A stretch of 27,861 nucleotides of DNA from Brachionus koreanus. Taxonomy: Eukaryota > Rotifera > Eurotatoria > Ploima > Brachionidae. Below the pieces are notes generated by a model that was given only the letters and a program-made list of their open reading frames with translations, did not search any database and was not told the DNA's origin. A program made the position numbers and the translations under genes. Shown in pieces: positions 1 to 8,084 of the stretch. Position 1 is the first letter of the stretch. The number at the start of each line of letters is the position of its first letter. The stretch is taken from NCBI GenBank assembly GCA_016987375.1, contig PJRA01000498.1, forward strand, positions 310,174 to 338,034. Direction: 5' to 3'.

Positions 1-1009
1 GCAGCAGCAATTAAAAAATTATTGCAATCTAGATCATAAGCCTTACAATAGTAATCATACGATTCCTTTAATGCACTTTTGAAATCTTTTATTAACTTGC
101 TATCATCATCTTTTACCTCTAATTTTGTTCTAATAAATTTTTATCGTGGCAAAATCATACTTGTTGTCACATAACTTTCACATTGAGAAAGATATTCTAA
201 TTCATCAGAAGTTAATAAATTGGAAGCTAAATGGCGATATTCTGGTAAATGAAAAATAGCTTCAACAAATTGGTGAAGTTTTAAAATTCGATCTAACATT
301 AAATAAGTTGAGTGCTATCTAGTACTTACGTCTTGATTGAGCATTAAAACATTTTCAGAATTGTTTTGATATTTTTCTAAAAGAGTTTTAAGCTGGGAAG
401 AATGATTAAAAGAAGTTACTGTTGAACGAGATTTTGACATAATTGTTGAAATTTTTTTGAAACTGAAATTAGGGTCATTTTCTTCAAAATTTACTAATTC
501 GCTTGCTAGAAAAGAGTTACAATGTGTTATTACTTTTTTTACAATTAGTTGTAAAACATCAAATCGACACACAGTTTATTTCTTCTTGTAAGAGCCTTGA
601 TGTTTTACTTACTGTCGTATTGTTATCAGTAACGATTCCGAAAACTTTGCCTGTGATCTCATATTCATGGATGATTCCTAACAAAATTTCCTTCATATCT
701 TCAGCGCGATGGCGTTCAGTAATACACTTAAAACCCAACGCTATAGATTTAAAAGAAAAGTTTTCAAGAAAATGACCGGTTATCGAAATATATGAGTAAT
801 TTTGACATGATGTCCAAGTATCGTTTGTAAGGTTTATAAAATGAATCGACTTAAGAATTTTTAAAAGTTTAGATCTTTGATTCAAATAAACATCATTCAT
901 TATTGACTTCATTCGAGCCTTAGTAGGAAATACATAGTTCTTATTTAACAAACTACAAAACTTGAATATTGAAATATTATTCCCATTCAAAGTAAAAAGT
1001 GTCAGTAGT
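1..1009 (-). pseudogene. Decayed hAT-family transposase, runs off left edge
   Basis: Read leftwards from about 1009, the minus strand encodes a hAT (hobo/Ac/Tam3, ZBED-like) transposase core. The first block (990-559) has LNKNYVFPTK, then LTNDTWTS, a typical hAT catalytic-core signature with its first Asp, then SYISITGHF and GIVTDNNT, which resembles the second catalytic block. A frameshift near 570 moves the reading to 572-318, with DVLQLIVKKVI and NQDVSTR, where the family normally has a Cys/His motif and then DV-TRWNS. The tryptophan there is replaced by TAG (315-317). The frame stays readable to base 1 with a further TAA at 141-143. The C-terminal dimerisation region lies outside the window. 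One frameshift and two stops make it non-functional. No BED finger, terminal inverted repeat or target-site duplication was identified. Family call is firm; subfamily unknown. Confidence 0.85.
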
Positions 1010-1450
1010 GATTTTTGAAATTATATAAAATCCAATTCCTAAATAAGCGAATTACACATAATCGAAATTTAAATCTCATATTTTTCTAAATAAATCTTAA
1101 GCTTATTGAATCTGATAAAAAAAATAATTAAGCGAACATTTTTTTTTGAATTTGAAATAATTTGAAATATCGCGTTAAGTTTTTATAAATAACTATTTAT
1201 ATTCAAAAAACATCCTTTAAATATTAAAAAAATTTTTTTTCAATTTGAACTTTAAATATTCACATACTTTCAAAATATCAGAATCAGTTAACTTATTTTT
1301 CCAAATAAATTGGCAAAAATATAGTTTCTATCCCAATTAAACCACATATCTTGGTTCTGCTTGAAATAATCAATCAGTCTTAATTAAAAACCAAAATTTT
1401 TTTAAGAAATACTATTAAAATTTTAAATTTAAGATATAAGCACATTAATC
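1010..1450. other. AT-rich gap between hAT relic and INTS4-like exon
   Basis: Very AT-rich, with no convincing open frame. Minus-strand reading of about 1260-1400 gives short stop-broken stretches (for example NKLTDSDILKV) that could be eroded N-terminal hAT sequence, but this is weak. The interval may also be the intron or promoter ahead of the INTS4-like exon. Candidate splice-acceptor AGs lie at 1439-1440 and, inside the next open frame, at 1591-1592. Confidence 0.4.
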
Positions 1451-2957
1451 ATGATAATGAATGCAGTGAACCAAAATTCGGCCATAATTCCATTACTTCC
1501 AAAATATATATTCAACCATTATTTCTACATAAAAATAAAACATCCAAATTTAATCCCGACAATACGATTTATTGAAAACGAACCAACTTCAGGAAAGAAT
1601 ATGATTCAATATTCTGAGAATAAAGAAAATGCTTCAGATAATTTGGAACAAGATGAAATGATATCATTTTTTCTAAAGACTAGATCGAATCTGAAAAGTT
1701 TAAGCCAAAATCTAGGACCATGCCCTTCTAGTTTAATTAGTCTATTCCAATCATTCAGTCACGATCTTGAACACTTATCTCAAATAGATCTGACAGATGA
1801 CGGTATTGGAAATATTTCGGTCATTTGTGAAATAATGAAATCCTACTTGGACTGTTTTATGGCTATTCTTAAAGTTTCCACTGAGTCCAGTGTGTCTAGT
1901 GTTAACACTGTTGCCAATGGCGAAAAGTTACACAATCAAAAATTAATCCAAATCGAACAAGCACTTTTAACTAGCATTAATCTAATTCTATTGTACAAAG
2001 GCTATGAAAAAAAAGAGAAAGTAATCATATTAAAAATGTATTTGTACTTAAGAGGACTCTATTTGAGAGAATTTTATCAAAAAAAAAACATGTTCAGCTC
2101 TTTTTTGAACTCATATTTAAAATTAAACCTAGCACGAAAAGATTTTGTCAAAGAATGTCGTCTTTATGTTTCTCTAATTAAATTTTTTGATTCTTTGTTG
2201 GACATAAAGTTCAAAAAAATGCTTAATGAAATACTAAAAGGACTTCCCATTGATCTTCCACAATCTCTTAAATCGTCAGAAACTGCTCCCAAAGAAGAAT
2301 ATTTGGAAATGTTGCTACTAGACCAAAGTCAAAAGGACACAGAGTCAGGCTATAAAAAACAGTATCTTGAACTGATTGAGCCAGTGGATAATTTGGACAG
2401 TCCGATCAGATTTCAGCCTGGTCTGGTTAGTTTGATCAAAATAAGAGCTATTTTATATAATTTTAACCGATTTGACAATTTATATATTCAAGTAATATTT
2501 AATTAATCAAGATTGTTTTTTTTTCTATTTAAATATTTATTTAAGATAACTTTTTCAGATAATGATAAAAATTATATTTCAATTGATGCATATTCAATTA
2601 AACCCTTGGGCAAAAATAAACATACATTGGAAACAGATATTCACTTGGCCAATTTAGCACTTACAGGTAAAAAACTAGTTTGAAATTTTAAAATTTTTTG
2701 AAAAAAAATAAATTCAAGAAAATTGTATGATAAAAATGTGTATAACAATGATGGTTGACGAGTACAATGACATTAAAGAAAGCGCCAATGATCATTTAAA
2801 TAGTACAGAAGACAAAGAAGAGTGTCTAGTAAAGATTCTGAACAATATGAATGCTACCGGACTAAACGAAAAGCTTAATAAGAACAATCTCTATCCAATA
2901 GAACTTTCACAAAATGTTAAAATTTATTTTGAACCTTTAGCTAAAAAATATCACTAA
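1451..2957 (+). CDS. INTS4: Integrator complex subunit 4-like, C-terminal part
   Basis: INTS4 is a scaffold of the Integrator cleavage module (with INTS9 and INTS11), which processes snRNA 3' ends and terminates transcription in the nucleus. I join three exons: up to 2491, 2546-2666 and 2719-2957 (stop 2955-2957). Introns are 54 nt (donor CAA|gtaata, acceptor ttaag|ATAAC) and 52 nt (donor ACAG|gtaaaa, acceptor ttcaag|AAAAT). Splicing restores ...NLYIQ|ITFSDNDKNYI... and ...LALT|ENC..., which follow the Ig-like C-terminal domain of animal INTS4 as I recall it: R-F-x-x-G-L-V, then VQV-x-x-x-D, then H-x-L-x-T, then T-E-x-C, ending in V-K-x-Y near the stop. The upstream 347 codons look helical and fit the preceding helical region. 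The HEAT-repeat N-terminus, roughly the first half of the protein, is absent. The true 5' boundary is uncertain; the first 40-50 codons may be intron read-through. AATAAA lies at 3008-3013. Confidence 0.72.
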
Positions 2958-3129
2958 AAGCTATTAATAATTTTGAATTTATTAATTTTTTTCTCTAAAT
3001 TTAAACTAATAAAAATGTAATTTTGATAATTGTTTTTTTTTTAATGAAAAATACTTTGACTTACAAACCTAGCATGTTGCATTTTACAGAACTAATTTTT
3101 ATATTTAACATTAAGAAATAAAAGTTTGA

Positions 3130-3390
3130 AGATTGTTTATTGTACCAAAAGAAATTGAGGGTCTTCTTCAACCTGCAATAGAGAAAATCGTGGAATTTTG
3201 CAAAATATGGAGCTACAAAATAAATAAAACAAAAAAATGAAAATACAAGCTCAATAACAATATTGAACAAGAAGAAGTACCACTAGAGTCGAATCGAACC
3301 TTTTTAGGCATCAAACTCAATCCAAAACTTGCCTACAAAGAACATCTACAAGACGTCACGAAGAAACAGACGCCAAAAATGAATCTATGA
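3130..3390 (+). pseudogene. Non-LTR retrotransposon reverse transcriptase relic
   Basis: One plus-strand frame of 87 codons, interrupted only by TGA at 3238-3240. It contains IVEFCKIWSYKINKTKK before the stop and RTFLGIKLNPKLAYKEHLQD after it. This is the order seen after the catalytic YADD block of LINE-type reverse transcriptases: an F-C-x-x-W-x-x-K-I-N-x-x-K-T motif, then F-L-G-I with a K-L-x-x-K-E-H tail. The YADD box and everything upstream are missing, and the frame ends at 3388-3390. It is a fragment of a dead element. Clade (Jockey, CR1, RTE or other) cannot be decided from this length. Confidence 0.7.
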
Positions 3391-4880
3391 TGAAATTGGA
3401 ATGACCATGCTCAAGAGTTTAGAATAATTTTGAGTAAAACTTTATTATTTTTATTTTCAAGGTTAATCAACTAGTGCCCATGTCAATATTGACCGATTAA
3501 CACCTCATTTATTTAATTTTATAAAAGTAATCATTACAAATTTAAGAAAATCGAAAAAAAAATATTTAAAAAAGTAAAACATTGAAACATTTAATTTAAA
3601 TTTTTTGAATTTTTTTTCAAAATCTGTTAAAATAAAATTGATATTATTGAAAATAGATTGCTTGAAAGTTGAAAACTTCAACATTGATCTCTTGATCACA
3701 AAGCTGTCTATCAGTCTTTCATAAGAATATTAAAAGATTTTTTCATCATTTGCTGTTTTTTATGGAAAAATAGTGGTTTATAGGCAAAAGATAGCATTCT
3801 ATCAAGAGTTCTATGCTAAAAAGCATATAAGCCATATTTTTCTAGAAAATTATTAATACTATTAAAGTTATTGACTTCAAATTTGAATTTAAATAATTTG
3901 AATATTGAAAAAAGAGTTGAACAATAATCAAAATATGGCAAAATAAATGACTTAAAAAACTGAATTTTAACAGAAGTAGAAAGATAGAAAAGTCTATTAA
4001 TACTAAATAGTTTTTTTTCTACAACTAATGAGATACTAGTAAAATTTTTTATTATTTACAACTAGTAAAACTTTATTGATGAAGCATATTTTTAAAAGTA
4101 AAAATTTATAAAAATTTAATTTTAAATTTTTTATGTCTGCTAATTTCTGCATATGACTTCTGAATGCTGCATAATAGCTAGACATGGTTTAACATGTTAT
4201 GTTTTCCTTATTTTTTAAATAAAATCTTAAAATAATTTTTTTTGTTTTAAGTTGAAGTTGCAATTTGATTAAATTTAGAATGTCTGAATCTGACAGAAAA
4301 ATTTTAAATTAAAAACATGAACGTTTTTCTTTCTAAAATCTTCTGATTATTTTTCTGATAAAGCTAGTTTTATACAAAAAAAATAAATTATAAATTTGAG
4401 TGCAAAATTAAAATTGATTTAGATTTCTTTATTTTATATGGACTTGTACCTGGTTAAAGTAAATTAAACAATTTTGTGTTCAAATACGATGTAGTTCTTG
4501 TTTTAAATAGTAGAAAACAAATATAAAAATAAAAAAATAAATGGAATTAGTGGTTGTTAGAGTGTTGTATTCTGTTTTGGACTCAATTGTGTTGTGTAAA
4601 GGTCGGATGCACAGCTTCTTAGATGTTTCGAAAGAAAACCTTAAAAATTTTTGAATGCAGAAGTAAAGAAGTTATCTAAACTTAGCCGTTAGCTTAATAA
4701 GCTTGTATTATTATTTAGCAAACTAGCTTTTTTGATTTTATTAAATTAGTTTGTTATATTTTCTAATTTAGTTTTAGGTGCGTTAGCAATATATAATTAA
4801 ACTTTATTTTTATACTTTATTCAGTGGGTTTTGGTTTTTTTGAAACTTGAAATAAAATATATTAAAAACACTTTTTTGGT
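3391..4880. other. Gene-free AT-rich region with dispersed repeat copy 1
   Basis: No open frame of note. About 3456-3920 is a diverged copy of the sequence at 7092-7510 (separate entry). The rest is low-complexity A/T sequence without a gene, RNA or promoter that I can support. Confidence 0.5.
3456..3920 (+). repeat. Dispersed repeat, copy 1
   Basis: Three blocks recur in the same order and orientation at 7092-7510. The first holds 'ttcaag' followed by a 'gaccgat(t/a)aacac' core. The second is centred on 'ttgatcacaaagct'. The third runs from 'aaaagata' through 'aagagttct' to 'tttgaatttaaataat'. Spacing between blocks differs by indels. The copy follows the reverse-transcriptase relic, so it may be 3' sequence of the same element family (inference). 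Confidence 0.6.
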
Positions 4881-5207
4881 GAAAATTACACATAAAATCA
4901 CCAAGTTTTATTATTTTTGAAAATTTCGTTCCTTTGGAAAATAATAGGCATCGATAGTTAACTAGAGAACTAAAGACTATAACTCAATAGTCGATTTGAA
5001 TTCGTTTTATAATTGAAAGCTCTTTAAAAAAAAAAAACTAAAATACGCTATTTTAGCACTTCGAGTTTCGGTTTGACCCTGTTTCTACCATATAATCTTC
5101 AACTATATAATCTTATATAGTTTTATCTTATATTCTGATCATGAGATAAAGTGTCTAACTTTAACTATTATTTTCCAAAGGAACTTGGTGATTTTATGTA
5201 TTTTAAA
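4881..5207. repeat. Fold-back (MITE-like) inverted-repeat element
   Basis: The left arm has 'cataaaatcaccaag' near 4890-4905 and 'gttcctttggaaaataatag' near 4933-4952. The right arm carries their reverse complements as one continuous stretch (about 5164-5200: 'ctattattttccaaaggaac' then 'ttggtgattttatg'). In the left arm the two pieces are separated by a roughly 22-nt insertion, and a second short insertion interrupts the next block ('tagttaac'). The arms pair imperfectly over some 60-70 nt around a centre of about 200 nt. No coding capacity. No target-site duplication could be fixed by eye. Confidence 0.6.
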
Positions 5208-5504
5208 GTCTATTCTCATTCTATGATATTTGTTGAGTCAAGTTCCTTTAAAAAAATCAATTTTAAGGTGATTCATGCATTACTGAAATTTAATTTGAAC
5301 AGAAGTGTGCTAAGTTTTTAGAGTGAAAATTTTGCTTAAAAATATCATCTATCTAATAGAAATATCACAAAATATAAAAACTTAATTTGAGTTTTAAGCT
5401 AAAATTTATCAAATATTACATTTTTTTTCCTCTAAATTTGAATAATAAAGATTTAATTTTCATGTAACTTTATAAAATAAAAAAATATCATAGGTATAAA
5501 ATAT
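5208..5504. other. Intergenic tail of eIF1AD gene
   Basis: AT-rich with no open frame. It would hold the 3' UTR of the minus-strand eIF1AD gene. Confidence 0.4.
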
Positions 5505-6037
5505 TTATTGGTTATTATCTAGATCTTTTTCGCTATAATCGGATTCTTCGTCTGATGAGCTAGGCAACATGTCTTTATCAATATTGTATCCATCCTTTTC
5601 AACAGCATCTTCATTTAGCTCAAACTCTTTTGGCCTGCGCAAAAAATAATATGAAATTTCAACTTTTATATTAATAACCCTACCACATTCCTTCAGATTT
5701 TATGTATTTTATGATGTCTCTATTTAGAACTTGAACAATCTCTGCTTTAACTTTGTTGCCCTCCTCTATTGGCTCAATTATGACAAAATCACCTCTTTTG
5801 GTCCAAATAGTTTTTCGAAATTTAACAGGCATTGAAGCAATGAAAGTTTCACCTGTTGCAGTTTCAACATCATGGAGATTATTTCCTCGTGGTCCTTTAA
5901 TCTAAATATGATATTTAAAAAAAATTCCATATAAGTATAAATCGTTTTACTCGAACAATTGTTTGAGTGTCAGTGGGTAGAGAATAATTATTAATAGTCT
6001 CTAGTAAAACATGCTTTTTTTTAGTGGCAGCGGACAT
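5505..6037 (-). CDS. EIF1AD: eIF1A domain-containing protein (eIF1AD)
   Basis: Complete 144-residue gene in three exons, read right to left: 6037-5951, 5901-5684 and 5634-5505. The two introns are both 49 nt: donor CGA|gtaaaa with acceptor atttag, and donor TG|gtaggg with acceptor gcgcag. The protein starts [13 protein letters not shown]. Its S1/OB-fold eIF1A-like domain covers residues 10-100, with [28 protein letters not shown] and VKRGD-like [13 protein letters not shown], then a Ser/Asp/Glu-rich tail ending in [15 protein letters not shown]. This order and length match animal eIF1AD (also called haponin or OBELIX), a nuclear protein related to initiation factor eIF1A whose molecular role is poorly defined. 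The AATAAA hexamer on the minus strand (plus 5504-5509) overlaps the stop codon. Frame, introns and both ends are coherent, so the gene appears intact. Confidence 0.93.
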
Positions 6038-6469
6038 TATAGTTTCGAATAATTTATTTAGATTTAAATTTTAAAAAAGTAATTTCTCATTTTATGTTTA
6101 AAATAAGAAATAAAAAATTAATAAAAAAGAGATGTTCAATTATTTGTCTCGAATTTAAAAATACAAATATTATTATGTTTTATTTAATTCAAATCATATA
6201 CAGTCAGATAACAAAACATTCAAAAAATTAGTAAATCTGCAAATTCATTCTTTAGTACATTTTAGATAGTGTTCAAAATCATTTATAGTTCAAAAGTATT
6301 GTTTCTTTAAAAGCAATAAGATTCGCCTCATCGTATTTGTCAAATAAGTCCAACTATTTTTATTTTTAGTATCAATATACCTAAAATCTTTATACCTTGA
6401 ACACCCACATGATATGAAAACATTTTTTTAGAAATACATTTATTTTTCAGCTATTCAATCAAATGCTTC
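6038..6469. other. Divergent intergenic region before repeat gene A
   Basis: Separates two diverging genes, so it probably holds the promoter of eIF1AD on its left side. No TATA box is convincing for eIF1AD. On the minus strand, 6415-6296 stays open for about 40 codons (with C-G-C-S-R-Y-K and S-W-T-Y-L), possibly an eroded transposon zinc-finger, but too short to call. Confidence 0.4.
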
Positions 6470-6623
6470 AAACAAAAAAAAAAGAATTTTTTCAATTCTG
6501 ATAGACAAAAAGAAAAGAAAAAATTATGGTCTTTATTGATAAACAAAAATAATTAAATTCATCAATTCTAGATCTTTTATCACTATTGAATGGATCTATT
6601 ACATAAGATGCCTTAAAAAAGCT

Positions 6624-6632
6624 TATAAATAG
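6624..6632 (+). promoter_or_regulatory. TATA box of repeat gene A
   Basis: TATAAATAG, the canonical animal TATA consensus, lies 87 nt upstream of the ATG at 6719. An AT-rich leader follows, so transcription would start near 6655. The same box in the same context is at 10364-10372. Confidence 0.65.
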
Positions 6633-6718
6633 AAAAAAAAAAAGAATCCTAAAATCATCATCGAACAAAAAATCAATTAATTCCAAACATTTTCTTAAAA
6701 AATCAAAAAAATTTTAAA

Positions 6719-6934
6719 ATGTCTTGTGGTTTTGGTATCTCAGCTCCAATTGCTCCAATAAGCTTACCAGAAATAAGTGCACCAATTTCCTTCCCACAAA
6801 TTGCTGCCCCAATCAGCATCCCAGAGCCAATTTCCTTCCCACAAATTGCTGCCCCAATTTCATCATGCGGTTCATCAATTTCCATCCCACAAATTGCTGC
6901 CCCAATCAGCATCCCAGAGCCAATTTCATATTAA
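6719..6934 (+). CDS. Ile/Pro/Ser-rich short-repeat protein A, unknown function
   Basis: A 71-residue protein I do not recognise. It opens MSCGFGIS and is then almost wholly a degenerate 9-residue motif APIS-F-PQIA, with variants APISIPEP and a SSCGSS spacer, ending in PISY. Apart from two CG-containing segments it is made of Ala, Pro, Ile, Ser, Phe, Gln and Glu, with no Lys or Arg. There is no signal peptide or membrane segment I can defend. A canonical TATA box lies upstream. A longer sister copy at 10459 has a different number and order of units; here the C-terminus was cut by a deletion that fused the array to downstream DNA, producing the stop. The unit length is a multiple of three, so other frames are also open. 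I chose this frame because its ATG follows the TATA/leader and starts both copies. Real expression is unproven. Confidence 0.55.
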   Translation: MSCGFGISAPIAPISLPEISAPISFPQIAAPISIPEPISFPQIAAPISSCGSSISIPQIAAPISIPEPISY

Positions 6935-7091
6935 TTTGATTTAATTTAATATTAATTTCACAATTTCTGAAATTTTTTTGAAATTCAAATTAAAAAATTA
7001 CACTTTAAAAATAAAAAAATAAAGTTTAAAAAAAATAATTAAAAAAAAATTTGAATTTTTAAAAGTTTTTTAAAAGAACGAAACAATTTTA

Positions 7092-7510
7092 ATTTAATTT
7101 CAAGATCAATAAACTGGTTTGTGCCATTATCTTAATGACCGATAAACACTTTTTTTTATTTTTTAAATTGAATATAGAAAGCTTGAATGTTAAAAACAAA
7201 ATTGATCACAAAGCTATTTTACAGCCTTGGATAAAAAAAATTCAAAGGTTTTTTTAAGCATTGACCATTTCAGACATAGGTTCAATAAGATTGTTGCTTT
7301 TCCTTAAATTCATTTAAATTTTTTGAGTCATTTTTCTTAAATTTCGATCTTATATTTTTTGGTAAAAGATAAAGTTCTAACAAGAGTTCTTTCCTCAAAA
7401 GCTTTAAAGCCACATTTTTTCAAATTATTATTAAATTAATTAAAGTTATTACTTTAAAGTTTGAATTTAAATAATTTTAAAATTTTTTGAAAGATTTTTA
7501 CAATTTCAAT
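7092..7510 (+). repeat. Dispersed repeat, copy 2
   Basis: Diverged relative of 3456-3920, with the same three blocks in the same order. It starts within about 10 nt of the point where similarity to the eEF2 leader ends, so it sits at the breakpoint of the lost eEF2 copy. Confidence 0.6.
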
Positions 7511-7731
7511 ATAAATCAAATTGATAAAATTAATACTATTCCTATTCCTTTAATTGCAAGAAAAAAAAAGAATCTCACAAATATAATTGTAGTACTTATC
7601 AAATATATTCACTTATTAATATCGAATTTTTTAATATGTAACTTTTATTTGGCAAAGTGAAATTTAAGTACAAAAATTACAGTACAAAAAAGAAAAATTA
7701 TATTTTTAAATTTTTTTACTAATTGTTCAAA

Positions 7732-7989
7732 AATGGTTCTGCAATCTTTCATCAGTTAATTAGTTGGAAAGATTTATTTGGCATTCTCAACAGACCCATT
7801 TGTAAGTGCTGTGATCAATGGAACGCTTCTGTGTTAAATAGACTAACCAAGGAGAAGATTTTCGAATTTTATCGAAATTTTGAGTAAAATTACAATTTCT
7901 ACGATACTATTTGTAAAATTGGAGATAAAATCAGAAACATTCTGATTTCTGATTTTCATGCTGAAAAATTGGCTCAGGTATCACTCTAA
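7732..7989 (+). pseudogene. Unrecognised coding-like relic
   Basis: One plus frame stays open for 85 codons apart from TAA at 7885-7887. Codon content is less AT-biased than the flanks, and it includes LISWKDLFGIL, a tight Cys cluster (ICKCCD) and DFHAEKLAQ. A good donor (CAG|gtatca) follows at 7978. I cannot name the family. It may be a mobile-element fragment or an exon remnant of an unknown gene. Confidence 0.35.
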
Positions 7990-8084
7990 ACTAGTTGTTC
8001 TGAAAAGAACTCAAAATCAGCATCTCCTTATTTTAGTGTTTTTGAATTTCTTTTTAAATTTATATTCTAAAATTTAAATCTAAC

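Larger units (their letters stand above)
6470..7086 (+). repeat. Segmental duplication block, copy A (repeat gene + eEF2 leader)
   Basis: 6470 to about 6811 matches 10210 to about 10551 almost base for base, including promoter and leader. 6935-7086 matches 10890-11041, the stretch just upstream of the eEF2 ATG. Compared with copy B, the 3' end of the repeat gene and about 200 nt of its 3' flank are deleted. At 7086 the match stops a few bases before where the eEF2 ATG would be and unrelated sequence begins. Confidence 0.9.
7087..8084. other. Sequence occupying the missing eEF2 position in unit 1
   Basis: Lies between the orphaned eEF2 leader and the ANP32-A upstream block, where unit 2 has its eEF2 gene. 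It holds dispersed repeat copy 2 (7092-7510) and a coding-like stretch at 7732-7989. No eEF2 coding sequence is recognisable. Confidence 0.6.

Noticed and set aside
503..775. Plus-strand 90-codon frame
   Set aside because: Lies opposite the recognisable hAT transposase; no family features of its own.
6492..6686. 64-codon minus-strand frame identical at 10232-10426
   Set aside because: Identity is explained by the duplicated promoter block; Phe/Ile-rich composition is what A/T sequence gives, and the TATA box of the plus-strand gene sits inside it.
6703..6939. Other open frames over the repeat array of copy A (plus 6724, minus 6912-6703) and the equivalents at 10443-10759
   Set aside because: Repeat units are multiples of three without stops in several frames, so open frames are expected; only the frame from 6719/10459 has a shared start behind the TATA box.
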